From Parabacteroides distasonis (GTDB taxonomy: Bacteria; Bacteroidota; Bacteroidia; Bacteroidales; Tannerellaceae): a stretch of 64,000 bases of DNA. The DNA lies in assembly GCF_004793765.1 (NCBI RefSeq), contig NZ_SRYM01000009.1:40690-104689 (forward strand), given 5' to 3'. Made by a program: the position numbers and the translations under genes. Shown piece after piece: positions 44,234-53,338 of this stretch (its first letter is position 1; each line of letters opens with the position of its first letter). The notes below the pieces were generated by a model that was given only the letters and a program-made list of their open reading frames with translations, was not told the DNA's origin and did no database searches.

Positions 44234-45925
44234 TTATTTTACCAATGCAGCGAAGTCTGAGTTAGTCGCGTATTTAGCGAACTCTAAGTCGATAGCAGCT
44301 TCCTTAGCCAAGCTCTTGTCAGCAGCGATAGCGGCCTTCAAGTTGCTTACTACACCGTTAGCGTCGTTTGTACGAGCAGCAACAACAGCCTTCAAGTAAG
44401 AGGTGATAGCATCAGGTTTAGCAACACCGTTCAAAGTCTGAGAAGCCTTGCTGTAATCCTTAACCAAGATCTGAGCCAAAGCAGCGTTGTTAGTCTTAAC
44501 AGAACCGAAAGAGTTAACAGCCTTAGCATATTCGCCTTGCTCTAAGTAAAGAACGCCAAGAGCCTCGCTCAATTCGTTTACGCCGGCAGCGTTACCGAAC
44601 AATTGTTGAGCCTTAGCTTGGTCACCCTTCGTTAATGCGATCAAACCTAAGTTCATGTTAGCGGAAGCGTTATTCTTAACAGAGTTAGACTTGTTAAACA
44701 TTTGCTCAGCCTTAGCCAAATCACCAGCCTTGAATGCCATCATACCGATGTTGTTCCAAGTACGGTAGCAGTTAGGATACAATTCAGAAGCTTTTGTATA
44801 GATAGCCATCTTCTCACCGTCGTTGTTAGTCAATGTAGCGGCGTAAAGGATTTCCTCGATATTCAACTCAGAAGGATTGCTCTTAGCCAAAGCGCTGATC
44901 TCGTCGTCAGACTTACCGATGATCTCGATGTTAGCGGTCAAACGAGAACGACGTAATTGCGGAAGGATAGTCTCAGCCAAGTCAGAGTAAACAGCGGAGA
45001 TATTCTTGATTTCTTTCTCTCTTGTCTCAGGATCTTGGTACATAGAGATCACACGCAATACTAAGTCTTTATCTTGCAAGTTAGAAGCAGAAACTAATTC
45101 CTTGAAGCCTTCCCAGTCTTGAGCTGTGTAACGAGCGTCAACCGGAGCGTCAACTTTCATCTTCTTCAATTCCTTGTTCAAATATTTAGAAGTGTTACCT
45201 TCACGATTCTCAGCCAACGTGTTGTTCAATTTGAAACCACCATCAGGAGAAGCGTAAGCGCTGATCTCGATAGCTACATTCTGGTTCGGAGCCTCGTCTG
45301 CGTTCTTAACAAGATCTTTCCATTCTTTGATAGCGTCAGAATTCAATTCTTTAGCGCGAAGGTTGGCTTGTTGGATCAAGAACATGATATTAGCGTTATG
45401 AGCCTCTTTGATGATACGTTGGAATTTGTCAGCTGCGATAGCTGCTGTAGCAGTAGCTGCGTCAGCCAATTCGGAAGTAGCGATAACGCCTTCACCGATC
45501 TTTACATCCGGTAATTTAACAGTCTTGTTTTTGATCTTAGCGTCGAAAGTCAAATACAATTCTGACTTTTTCATCTCGGGTTTGTAAGTGAAAGAAGACT
45601 TCATAGTTACGTTAGCGCCTTCTTTTTGAGGGATTACTTGGTTGTTGCCTTTTACTTTCTCACCTTGGTAAGTGTAAGAAGTTCCCCAAGCTTCGCCACC
45701 CGGGTAACGCAATACCGGAGTCACAGTTACAACAGCTTTCTTGTTGAACCATTTTGCGGGGAATGTTGCGTTGATTGTTACAGGAACTTTGCCTCCGATA
45801 GCCTCTAGCGGCTGCGGCTCTGCTTTAATGTACTGTTCTGCCAACGGTTTCAACTTGTTTGAACAAGAAGAAAGAGTTAAAATGGCTGCCAATACGAAGA
45901 ATGGCAATAAAAACTTTTTGTTCAT
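44234..45925 (-). CDS. Abundant TPR-containing lipoprotein
   Basis: A 563-residue lipoprotein (lipobox LSSC, Cys 21). The N-terminal beta region has 'IGGKVPVTINATFPAKWFN', the middle an OmpA-like or helical section with 'ISAYASPDGGFKLNNTLAENR', the C-terminal third at least four tetratricopeptide-like repeats ('YRTWNNIGMMAFKAGDLAKA', 'ASANMNLGLIALTKGDQAKA'). Codon choice is strongly restricted (GCA/GTT/AAC favoured), as in highly expressed genes. The 'ISAYASPDGG...N..LAENR' stretch resembles the OmpA-like peptidoglycan-binding site, so it may link outer membrane and cell wall. Own promoter at 45999-46006. Confidence 0.8.
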   Translation of the reverse strand: MNKKFLLPFFVLAAILTLSSCSNKLKPLAEQYIKAEPQPLEAIGGKVPVTINATFPAKWFNKKAVVTVTPVLRYPGGEAWGTSYTYQGEKVKGNNQVIPQKEGANVTMKSSFTYKPEMKKSELYLTFDAKIKNKTVKLPDVKIGEGVIATSELADAATATAAIAADKFQRIIKEAHNANIMFLIQQANLRAKELNSDAIKEWKDLVKNADEAPNQNVAIEISAYASPDGGFKLNNTLAENREGNTSKYLNKELKKMKVDAPVDARYTAQDWEGFKELVSASNLQDKDLVLRVISMYQDPETREKEIKNISAVYSDLAETILPQLRRSRLTANIEIIGKSDDEISALAKSNPSELNIEEILYAATLTNNDGEKMAIYTKASELYPNCYRTWNNIGMMAFKAGDLAKAEQMFNKSNSVKNNASANMNLGLIALTKGDQAKAQQLFGNAAGVNELSEALGVLYLEQGEYAKAVNSFGSVKTNNAALAQILVKDYSKASQTLNGVAKPDAITSYLKAVVAARTNDANGVVSNLKAAIAADKSLAKEAAIDLEFAKYATNSDFAALVK

Positions 45926-45998
45926 AATCTTGATGTAAGTTTAAAATGTTACTATGTTAATATATTCACTTCCAAATTATCCCTTAGCCATTATCGTG

Positions 45999-46006
45999 CA
46001 AAACTA
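45999..46006 (-). promoter_or_regulatory. -7 promoter element of the TPR lipoprotein gene
   Basis: Reverse-strand TAGTTTTG, consensus match, giving a leader of about 65 bases. Confidence 0.55.
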
Positions 46007-46190
46007 AAGTATTTTTTTGTTATGGATAGCAAAGAAGCGATAAAATCTTTTTAATTAATACTTATTAATGAATCCTAGGCTTGTTTTATACATAAAATAT
46101 GGGTAGAATTATTGAAAAAATATGGCTGTGTACCTCTTGCCATTCTTTTCAATGGATGGTTTCCCAGAAGTCTTATTGTATATTTTTTGA

Positions 46191-48440
46191 TTAAAATATA
46201 ATCTTTTGTGTATAATGCTCCTCGCCATAGTGCACGGTTAGAAAGTAGACTCCAGATGTTAATTTTAGGAAATGGAGTGTAGCTTGCCTGTCCGTGATCT
46301 CTCCGTTTTCCGACACTTTTCCTTGTGCCGAGTGCAATGTATAAGTCGCTTTCTCTATTCCATCCGGCAAAACAAGGTGTACCATGCCTTTCTCCGGACC
46401 GAGATGAATGAGTACCTGCTCGTTCGCCTCGAGCTTTTCGTTGCTGACGGGGTTACCGTATTGAATGACGGGATCGATAAACAAGGAGGTGCTAAAACCT
46501 GCTTGCGTATATTCGGTAGCTTGTCTCCAGCCGTTTTTATCATGAACCCAAGCCGTATTCCGGGTCGTTTTGCCTTTGGGCAAATTGTAAGCGGAGAAAT
46601 ACGTGTTCTCCGGAACGCTCTTGAGCTTATAGCCGATGTAGAACTTTCCGCTGACGTTCACGGGCTTGGAGAAGTGGATATAACTTTCCTGTGACCGATT
46701 CAGGGATTTGGCAATCTCAATAAACGTATCGTCCAATATCGATTTATTGCTGTAGGTGGGTTGGAATGTCTCCGTATATATTAAAGTGGAAGGCTTTGAG
46801 TCGCCGCTGTAAACGGTAACTTCCACTTCCATTTGTTTGTAATTCGCTCCGGCAGGGGGTGTTACGAAATAAGCTCCGTATAAGGTACCCGGTTCGGCTA
46901 CTTGGTAAGCTTCCGCATATTCTGTGATATTGGCGGGATTGTTTCCGAACAAATACGCTTTTTCAGACCCGGGGTAAAGCGTACATTCGGCGTTTTCTTG
47001 ATTACCGGAGTCATAGATGTTGCTCAACCGGAAACAAGGGGCCGATTTATACGGATTGAGTCCCTCGCAAATCTTGGTCTCGTCATCGGACGGGTTCAGC
47101 CAATATTTGAGCTGTTTCTCGGGGGTATCGATCGTGTCCCAGGGTTTCATCAAAGAGAAGAAGTAATCATCCTTCGGGCTATTCTCGCTGGACTGCCCGC
47201 CGGATAACGCTCCGATAATCTCTCCGTCGGCATTGAATAAAGGAGATCCGGAGGAACCGCTGGCCGTATAACCTACTTCCCAAGTCTTGACATGCCAATG
47301 AGCGTCTTCGTAAAAAATCATGTTTGGGTCGGTCAAGGTAAAGGGAGCCAGTTCCTCATCGGATATACTGATTCGCTTTACTGAGTATTGGGGATGTTGG
47401 ATGCACGTGTAGGGGGCAGGTCCTACCTCTTGTGCGTTCCAGCCCGCATAATAGGGCCTGTAATAAACCGGAGGTGTAGCGGTAAGTTCCAACAAGGCCA
47501 TGTCTGCCATTTCATTAACCGCCTTGAAGTAAGTGGATGCGGTAGACATCTCTTCCGTTCCCCTTAGGATCGGGTCGCAGAAAGGGCTGTTGAAGTTGAA
47601 AAAGCAGACGATACTTCCGGCTATTTTCTCATAATCGGGGTTTTTCATCGTGAATTGCTTGTTCAGGCAATGGGAGGCGGTGAGTAGATAAGGCTTTCCG
47701 TCATTGTCCGTATTATTTATCAGGGTGCCCGTGCAGCCTACGCTTCCGTCTATGATCAAGAGAACGACGCTTTGCCCCCATTGGGCGTAATCGTTTGTCC
47801 CATCTTGATAACAAGCTAAGGGTGGGATTTTACCGATTTGTGAGGTGTTGTCTCCCGGTTCTAACCCCCGTAAGTTCCGGTAGCCATGGTTGACTTCCCC
47901 GACGGTCAGTCTTCCTTGGAAAGAGGCGTTGGCCGGTTCTTGATATTCAATGATCAGGCGATCTCCTCGGATGGGAGAGACCGGCAATAGGTTTAACTCC
48001 GAGTTGTTTAGGTGATTGAACGAGCCTAGTATCTGTGTCTGGTCTTCATTGTATAGGAAGAGCTGGGCGCCTTCCGGCAGTTCATATTCCGTGAAGAGCA
48101 CGTTGATGGAAAGGGCTCCGGGCGAGTAGATGCCGAGTCTCCATACACGTGTCCCATCCGGCCCGGTGAAGGTGACCCCCGAGTTGTACCGGTTATAATT
48201 CGTCATGAATTTATAGGCGAAACGGAAACCGCTTCTCAGGTCACTCTCATTCAGTGAGTCGATACGCAATTCCTCTTGGACGTCGAACGAAGGCATTTCT
48301 TTAAACATCTGTCCGTTTGTACTTCGCATGAGCGATAGCGGAAGCGGGCGGCCTCCGTGGCTAACCTGCGCTTTCAGATTTCCTTGAAAACCGAGCATCG
48401 TTAGCAGGAATACAATGTATAAAGAGGTCAACTTTTTCAT
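46191..48440 (-). CDS. Secreted trypsin-like serine protease with putative type IX secretion tail
   Basis: A 749-residue exported protease. The signal peptide ends near 'GNLKAQV'. The chymotrypsin-fold catalytic triad is visible: 'LLTASHCLN' (His 257), 'MADMALLEL' (Asp 313) and 'GSSGSPLFN' (Ser 399). The overall shape resembles the lysyl-endopeptidase-like proteases of Porphyromonas and Parabacteroides. The final 70-80 residues form a small beta domain ending 'GVYFLTVHYGEEHYTQKIIF', the pattern of a type A T9SS sorting domain. Translation is taken from ATG 48438-48440; its -7 element sits only seven bases upstream, so the mRNA may be almost leaderless. Confidence 0.85.
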   Translation of the reverse strand: MKKLTSLYIVFLLTMLGFQGNLKAQVSHGGRPLPLSLMRSTNGQMFKEMPSFDVQEELRIDSLNESDLRSGFRFAYKFMTNYNRYNSGVTFTGPDGTRVWRLGIYSPGALSINVLFTEYELPEGAQLFLYNEDQTQILGSFNHLNNSELNLLPVSPIRGDRLIIEYQEPANASFQGRLTVGEVNHGYRNLRGLEPGDNTSQIGKIPPLACYQDGTNDYAQWGQSVVLLIIDGSVGCTGTLINNTDNDGKPYLLTASHCLNKQFTMKNPDYEKIAGSIVCFFNFNSPFCDPILRGTEEMSTASTYFKAVNEMADMALLELTATPPVYYRPYYAGWNAQEVGPAPYTCIQHPQYSVKRISISDEELAPFTLTDPNMIFYEDAHWHVKTWEVGYTASGSSGSPLFNADGEIIGALSGGQSSENSPKDDYFFSLMKPWDTIDTPEKQLKYWLNPSDDETKICEGLNPYKSAPCFRLSNIYDSGNQENAECTLYPGSEKAYLFGNNPANITEYAEAYQVAEPGTLYGAYFVTPPAGANYKQMEVEVTVYSGDSKPSTLIYTETFQPTYSNKSILDDTFIEIAKSLNRSQESYIHFSKPVNVSGKFYIGYKLKSVPENTYFSAYNLPKGKTTRNTAWVHDKNGWRQATEYTQAGFSTSLFIDPVIQYGNPVSNEKLEANEQVLIHLGPEKGMVHLVLPDGIEKATYTLHSAQGKVSENGEITDRQATLHFLKLTSGVYFLTVHYGEEHYTQKIIF

Positions 48441-48446
48441 ATCGGG

Positions 48447-48454
48447 CAAATATA
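48447..48454 (-). promoter_or_regulatory. -7 promoter element of the serine protease gene
   Basis: Reverse-strand TATATTTG, consensus match, ending six to seven bases before the ATG. Confidence 0.5.
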
Positions 48455-48498
48455 ACTATATTTCTTTACCCCATGATCTATATATCAAGTTTTTTCGC

Positions 48499-48506
48499 TA
48501 AGTTTG
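48499..48506 (+). promoter_or_regulatory. -7 promoter element of the fumarase gene
   Basis: TAAGTTTG, consensus match, 59 bases upstream of the ATG; divergent from the protease promoter about 45 bases away. Confidence 0.55.
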
Positions 48507-48565
48507 CCAATCGAAAAGTACGGACAAACTTAAATAAAATCAATATATAATTAAATTCTAAAGAT

Positions 48566-50194
48566 ATGGCAACACCTCCGTTTCACTATGAGCCGATGTT
48601 CCAAAAGGGACCGGACACAACAGAGTATTATTTGCTTACAAAAGATCATGTTTCCGTTTCTGAGTTTGAAGGAAAACCGATCCTGAAGGTCGCTAAAGAA
48701 GGTTTGACCGCTATGGCTAACGCCGCTTTCCGCGACGTATCTTTCATGCTTCGCCGTTCTCATAATGAGCAGGTCGCTAAGATCCTAAGCGATCCGGAAG
48801 CTACGGACAATGATAAGTACGTGGCTTTGACATTCCTTCGCAACGCCGAGGTAGCGGCTAAAGGCGTACTTCCTTTCTGCCAAGATACCGGTACGGCTAT
48901 TATCCATGGCGAGAAGGGCCAGCAGGTCTGGACCGGCTATTGCGATGAGGAAGCGCTCTCTTTAGGTGTTTACAAGACCTATACGGAAGAGAACCTTCGT
49001 TATTCCCAGAACGCACCGCTTACGATGTACGACGAGGTTAATACGAAATGTAACTTGCCGGCCCAGATCGATATCGAGGCTACGGAAGGCATGGAGTATG
49101 AGTTCCTTTGCGTGACAAAGGGAGGTGGTTCCGCTAACAAGACGTATTTATACCAAGAGACCAAAGCAATCTTGAATCCGGGTACATTGGTTCCCTTCCT
49201 TGTAGAGAAGATCAAGACATTGGGTACGGCCGCTTGTCCTCCGTATCATATTGCGATCGTGATTGGCGGTACTTCCGCTGAGAAGAATTTATTGACGGTG
49301 AAGTTGGCTTCTACTCGTTTCTACGATAGCTTGCCTACGACCGGTAGCGAGGGTGGCCGCGCTTTCCGCGACGTGGAGTTGGAGAAAGAGGTATTGGCCG
49401 CTGCCCAGAATATTGGCTTGGGCGCTCAATTCGGTGGTAAATATCTGGCACATGATGTTCGCATCATCCGTTTGCCTCGGCACGGTGCTTCTTGCCCGGT
49501 AGGTTTGGGTGTAAGCTGCTCTGCGGACCGTAATATTAAATGTAAGATTAATAAGGAAGGTATCTGGATCGAGAAGTTGGATAGCCATCCCGGTGAATTG
49601 ATTCCGGAGGAACTTCGCCAAGCGGGTGAGGGCGACGCTGTCAAGATTGACTTGAACCAACCGATGGCGGATATCTTGAAGGAATTGGATAAATATCCGG
49701 TATCTACTCGTTTGTCATTGAACGGAACGATCATCGTGGGCCGTGATATCGCTCACGCTAAACTGAAGGAGCGTTTGGATCGTGGCGAGGATCTTCCCCA
49801 ATACATCAAGGATCATCCTATTTATTACGCGGGCCCGGCTAAGACTCCGGCAGGTATGGCTTGTGGCTCTATGGGCCCGACGACGGCGGGTCGTATGGAC
49901 TCATACGTTGACTTGTTCCAGAGCCATGGCGGTAGCATGATCATGTTGGCGAAGGGTAACCGTAGCCAGCAAGTTACGGACGCTTGTAAGAACCACGGTG
50001 GTTTCTACCTAGGATCTATCGGTGGCCCCGCGGCTATCCTGGCTCAGAACAATATCAAGAGCATCGAGTGCGTGGAATATCCGGAATTGGGTATGGAAGC
50101 GATCTGGAAGATCGAGGTAGAGAACTTCCCTGCGTTTATCTTGGTAGATAACAAGGGTAATGACTTCTTCAAGCAGATCAAGCCTCGTTGCTGA
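48566..50194 (+). CDS. Class I (iron-sulfur) fumarate hydratase
   Basis: A 542-residue [4Fe-4S] fumarase interconverting fumarate and malate, used in Bacteroidales in the reductive direction to make succinate. The cluster cysteines are in '[14 protein letters not shown]' (Cys 105), '[16 protein letters not shown]' and '[11 protein letters not shown]'. The C-terminal domain shows '[15 protein letters not shown]' and '[15 protein letters not shown]'. Full length and the two-domain order are those of FumA/FumB-type enzymes. Own promoter and terminator. Confidence 0.96.
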   Translation: MATPPFHYEPMFQKGPDTTEYYLLTKDHVSVSEFEGKPILKVAKEGLTAMANAAFRDVSFMLRRSHNEQVAKILSDPEATDNDKYVALTFLRNAEVAAKGVLPFCQDTGTAIIHGEKGQQVWTGYCDEEALSLGVYKTYTEENLRYSQNAPLTMYDEVNTKCNLPAQIDIEATEGMEYEFLCVTKGGGSANKTYLYQETKAILNPGTLVPFLVEKIKTLGTAACPPYHIAIVIGGTSAEKNLLTVKLASTRFYDSLPTTGSEGGRAFRDVELEKEVLAAAQNIGLGAQFGGKYLAHDVRIIRLPRHGASCPVGLGVSCSADRNIKCKINKEGIWIEKLDSHPGELIPEELRQAGEGDAVKIDLNQPMADILKELDKYPVSTRLSLNGTIIVGRDIAHAKLKERLDRGEDLPQYIKDHPIYYAGPAKTPAGMACGSMGPTTAGRMDSYVDLFQSHGGSMIMLAKGNRSQQVTDACKNHGGFYLGSIGGPAAILAQNNIKSIECVEYPELGMEAIWKIEVENFPAFILVDNKGNDFFKQIKPRC

Positions 50195-50220
50195 TTTCTT
50201 GATCGATAAAGATAAATGAA

Positions 50221-50257
50221 AAGCGGTATCCGGTAGCAGACTGGATACCGCTTTTTT
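50221..50257 (+). terminator. Terminator of the fumarase gene
   Basis: AAGCGGTATCC (50221-50231) pairs with GGATACCGCTT (50243-50253), followed by T-run. Confidence 0.8.
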
Positions 50258-50316
50258 ATGGGTTGAAACTTGAAAGTTTGTGCAAATATTAATGAAACCA
50301 TTACACTTTAATTTTT

Positions 50317-50324
50317 TATCTTTG
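50317..50324 (+). promoter_or_regulatory. -7 promoter element of the TPR/HTH regulator gene
   Basis: TATCTTTG, consensus match, 28 bases upstream of the ATG at 50353. Confidence 0.55.
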
Positions 50325-50352
50325 TAATTTTAAGTGATAAAACAGATTTCCA

Positions 50353-52092
50353 ATGCCTCGCATATACATCCTCTTGATGTCAGTCTTGATCTCGGCTTTT
50401 TATGCTTGCGATCATCGGGGGAAGCCTTACCCCGCTACCTTGTTGCGGATCGAATCCCTTGCGGATACGAATCCGGAGGAAGCCCGCCCTTTGTTGGATC
50501 GATTGCGGGATAGCCTTTCGTCCTTTGATGAGGAACAGCGTATGTATTATGACTTGCTCGACTTGAAGGTCAATGATAAGATGTATGTCCGGCATACTTC
50601 CGATTCCCTGATCAAGCGAATCACCGCTTTTTATGAGGTATATGGCGATCGGGATAAATTACTGGAGTCTTATTACTATATGGGACGTGTCTACCGGGAT
50701 CTGAACGATGCTCCGGAAGCGTTGAAGTATTTCCAAAAGGCATTGGATGTGGCGGGGGATACGAAACGATATATATTGCTATCTAAGGTCTACTCGCAGA
50801 TGGGGATGCTTTATGATTATCAGAATGTATATGAGGAGGCGATCCGTATGTATGAGAAAGTGGCCCAATATAAGTTATTAAAAGGGGATAGCACTAGCTT
50901 GTCTCTTGTGATGAGAGACATCGCACGGGTATATAAAGCTATTAATAGGAATGATAGCGCTGCTTTATATTATCAGAAGGCTGCTAATTTTGCGGAGAGG
51001 GGTGGAAAAAGGCGTCGTCATTCCGGTATCTTGACCGAATTAGGAGATCTTCACCAGGAAATGGGACTTTATGATAAGGCTTTGGAATGTTTGTTTGAAT
51101 CATTAAAAGATTCCATTGACCGAAATATGTATCCAACTTATTCTACATTGGGACATATTTATTTAGAGGTGGGAAGATTGGACTCTGCCGACTACTATTT
51201 AAGGAGATGCTTGGATAGTCCTAATTTATATGTGAGAGACGCTATTTATGAGTACTTGTCGCTTTTGTATGAGCGTCGGTTGAATTATCGGGAGGCTATT
51301 CGCTATGTCCGTCTTGGCCAGCAAGTGCAAGATTCCATCCGCAAGATAACCGATTCGGAGGAAATCCGTAAAATGACCTCTTTGTATAATTATCAGAAGC
51401 GGGAAACTGAGAATGTACGGTTAAAGAGCGAGAATGACCGGATGCAGATTCGTATTTACCGGATATTATCCTTGTTCGGACTGGGGCTTTCGATAACCTT
51501 ATTGTTTATATATAGACTGAGGCGACAGAAAGAGCGGTTGGCTAGGCAGTTTGAGGCGCTTCAGCGGGAAAAGCAAGAACAATATGAGAGAAGTTTTCAA
51601 TATGTAGAAGCGAATAACGCGAAATTGAATGAATTGGGGACCTTACTATCTCAAGACTATGAAGATACAAATTCATTGCTTCATGTGCGAAAAGAACTTT
51701 TGCAAGTGACCAATGAGCAAATACAGTTGCGGCGTACCGAGCGTGATTTGTTAGAGTCGGATTTAAGGCATTCGGATATCTATATGAAATTCCATTCCAC
51801 GAATGAGGCAGATCAGATAATCAGGGAAGAAGATTGGAATGCTTTACGGAAGGAGTTAGATAAGACATACAATAATTTTACGAATCGCTTATATCAGCTA
51901 TACTCGGGAATGTCATTGATAGAACTCCGTATTTGTTACTTGATAAAGATATCAGTCAAGGTAACTGACATGGCAAAAATCTTGGGCCGCTCCAAACCCT
52001 CCGTATCCTCATCCCGTAAACGGCTTTATAAAAAAATAAAGGGAGAGGATGGAACCCCGAATGAACTGGATGAATTAATCACTGATCTTTAG
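50353..52092 (+). CDS. Membrane-anchored TPR sensor with C-terminal HTH
   Basis: A 579-residue regulator common in Bacteroidetes. A signal-like N-terminus (Cys 19 could be lipidated) leads to periplasmic tetratricopeptide repeats (about 75-345: 'YYYMGRVYRDLNDAPEALKY', 'ILTELGDLHQEMGLYDKAL'). One transmembrane helix follows (about 375-395), then a cytoplasmic coiled coil (about 396-470) and a C-terminal LuxR-like helix-turn-helix ('ELRICYLIKISVKVTDMAKI', 'GRSKPSVSSSRKRLYKKI'). It should sense a periplasmic cue and bind DNA directly. The two small genes just downstream are plausible targets; the 11-base direct repeats between may be its site. Confidence 0.8.
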   Translation: MPRIYILLMSVLISAFYACDHRGKPYPATLLRIESLADTNPEEARPLLDRLRDSLSSFDEEQRMYYDLLDLKVNDKMYVRHTSDSLIKRITAFYEVYGDRDKLLESYYYMGRVYRDLNDAPEALKYFQKALDVAGDTKRYILLSKVYSQMGMLYDYQNVYEEAIRMYEKVAQYKLLKGDSTSLSLVMRDIARVYKAINRNDSAALYYQKAANFAERGGKRRRHSGILTELGDLHQEMGLYDKALECLFESLKDSIDRNMYPTYSTLGHIYLEVGRLDSADYYLRRCLDSPNLYVRDAIYEYLSLLYERRLNYREAIRYVRLGQQVQDSIRKITDSEEIRKMTSLYNYQKRETENVRLKSENDRMQIRIYRILSLFGLGLSITLLFIYRLRRQKERLARQFEALQREKQEQYERSFQYVEANNAKLNELGTLLSQDYEDTNSLLHVRKELLQVTNEQIQLRRTERDLLESDLRHSDIYMKFHSTNEADQIIREEDWNALRKELDKTYNNFTNRLYQLYSGMSLIELRICYLIKISVKVTDMAKILGRSKPSVSSSRKRLYKKIKGEDGTPNELDELITDL

Positions 52093-52106
52093 CCTTATAC
52101 GACTCT

Positions 52107-52139
52107 GCGAACAAAAAGCGAACAAAAAGCGAACAAAGT
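52107..52139 (+). repeat. 11-bp direct repeats upstream of the DUF3244-like gene
   Basis: GCGAACAAAAA occurs at 52107 and 52118, with a third, shorter copy (GCGAACAAAG) at 52129. The period is 11 bases, one helical turn, and the block ends about 28 bases before the -7 element at 52167. A regulator site is plausible. Confidence 0.55.
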
Positions 52140-52166
52140 TTTAGCCCCGAATCCAACCTTATCGGA

Positions 52167-52174
52167 TACTTTTG
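52167..52174 (+). promoter_or_regulatory. -7 promoter element upstream of the DUF3244-like gene
   Basis: TACTTTTG, consensus match, about 20 bases before the first ATG. Confidence 0.55.
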
Positions 52175-52193
52175 CAGTCAAAAAATGAATGGG

Positions 52194-52443
52194 ATGAAAA
52201 TTTTTATTTTTGACTTTATTGAGTTGTGTGGGGCTGTGCACACATGTGATGGCTGAAGAGAAGAAAGGGGATCGAGATGAAGAAGAAGATCGTTCTATTT
52301 CTCATGCTCCGGTAGAAGTGGAGATGCTAAATGATGAGGTAATGCTTCATTTTATGACCTCTATTGATGAGTTGTTGATACAGGTAGTAAATAGTAAAGG
52401 GGCGATAGTACATGAAGAGTTAATATCTATTACTATCCGGTAA
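52194..52443 (+). pseudogene. Small secreted DUF3244-like protein with frameshifted signal peptide
   Basis: From 52210 a frame encodes a truncated signal peptide and a short acidic mature protein (EEKKGDRDEEEDRSIS...VEVEMLND...QVVNSKGAIVHEELISI), resembling DUF3244. No ATG opens this frame. ATG 52194 gives MKIFIF and then leaves the frame after the run of five T's at 52207-52211. One extra T would give a complete signal peptide, MKIFIFLTLLSCVGLCTHVMA. So either the gene is off by slippage, it starts at TTG 52210, or the base is a sequencing error. Likely co-transcribed with the barrel gene 28 bases downstream. Confidence 0.6.
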
Positions 52444-52471
52444 TTTTCAGGAATAATATAAAAGTATAGTA

Positions 52472-53101
52472 ATGAAAGTATTGAGAGTTTCTTTGTTTTG
52501 TATTGTTTTGTTTCTGGTTGCGATCTCTTCTTTCTCGCAAGAGAGATTGATTTCATCCGGTTTATTGTTGAGTGGTGGCGCAGGAACATTGGATTACGAG
52601 TTTGTAGATGATTTGAAGCCTGATCGGCTTGGTGAATCTTTCGATGATACATATAACTATGATCTCCATTTGGGGTATCGTTTTCGTTTACGGCAGAATC
52701 ATTGGTTGTTTTGGGACTTGGATGCTCTGTTGGGAATGAAAAGCATACAGAAGGGGAGATTATTGGATTTCAGTGAGATTTATACGCAATATCAAGTGGG
52801 AAAACGGCATTTGAATTATTATATAGCACTCTCACCTTCTCTCAATGCTTCTATCTATAAAGGATTATACGCAGGAGTGGGTGCTGAACCTACCGCTTAT
52901 TTCTATCGGAGTATAGATAGCGGCATGGGATTCGATCTGCCCGTTACCTTGAAGATCGGTTACGATTTAGGCTGTGTCAGTATAGAGGGTTCCGCTAAAA
53001 TAGGATTGTTGCGTCATTCCGTGGAGAACTTGTTGGAGAGGAACCGGAAGAAGGAATTCCTGCTATCGATTTATATTCCTCTTCGGAAGATCTTACCATA
53101 G
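52472..53101 (+). CDS. Small outer-membrane barrel protein
   Basis: A 209-residue exported protein: signal peptide (MKVLRVSLFCIVLFLVAISS, cleavage near FSQ), then alternating strands ('NYDLHLGYRFRLRQNHWLFW', 'YYIALSPSLNASIYKGLYAG', 'LPVTLKIGYDLGCVSIEGSA') and a final 'FLLSIYIPLRKILP'. Fits an 8- to 10-strand barrel. It follows the small DUF3244-like gene and the TPR/HTH regulator, suggesting a small envelope-stress or surface unit. Function unknown. Confidence 0.6.
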   Translation: MKVLRVSLFCIVLFLVAISSFSQERLISSGLLLSGGAGTLDYEFVDDLKPDRLGESFDDTYNYDLHLGYRFRLRQNHWLFWDLDALLGMKSIQKGRLLDFSEIYTQYQVGKRHLNYYIALSPSLNASIYKGLYAGVGAEPTAYFYRSIDSGMGFDLPVTLKIGYDLGCVSIEGSAKIGLLRHSVENLLERNRKKEFLLSIYIPLRKILP

Positions 53102-53129
53102 ATTCTTGTCTTTTATAAACAGAAAAGGA

Positions 53130-53178
53130 GGTGTGTCAAAAGTTCAATTGCAAATAGCAATTGGAGTTTTGACACACC
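53130..53178 (+). terminator. Hairpin after the barrel gene, probable terminator
   Basis: GGTGTGTCAAAA pairs perfectly with TTTTGACACACC, with a second CAATTG/CAATTG pair inside. There is no T-run immediately after, so termination strength is uncertain. Confidence 0.6.
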
Positions 53179-53228
53179 CTATATATAATTATAAGAACTT
53201 ATCTTAGTCTGTCTGTCTTTTTGTCTCC

Positions 53229-53338
53229 TAGGGAAACAAAAGTTTCTACATGGGAAAACAGAAGTTTCGTAAGGACGAAACTAAGGTTTCCTCATGAGGA
53301 AACAAATGTTTCCATAGCAGAAAACTTTTGTTTTATAC
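53229..53338. repeat. 22-bp-period palindrome array (locus C)
   Basis: Five consecutive 22-base rows each contain a GAAAC/GTTTC palindrome: GGAAACAAAAGTTTC, GGAAAACAGAAGTTTC, CGAAACTAAGGTTTCC, GGAAACAAATGTTTCC and AGAAAACTTTTGTTTT. Centres are at 53239.5, 53261, 53283.5, 53305.5 and 53327.5. The linkers between (TACATG, GTAAGG, CTCATGA, ATAGC) are not conserved. Confidence 0.8.

Noticed and set aside
53229..53338. CRISPR array as explanation of the palindrome arrays
   Set aside because: Repeats are only about 15 bases with 6-7 base linkers, vary from unit to unit, and no cas gene is in the window.
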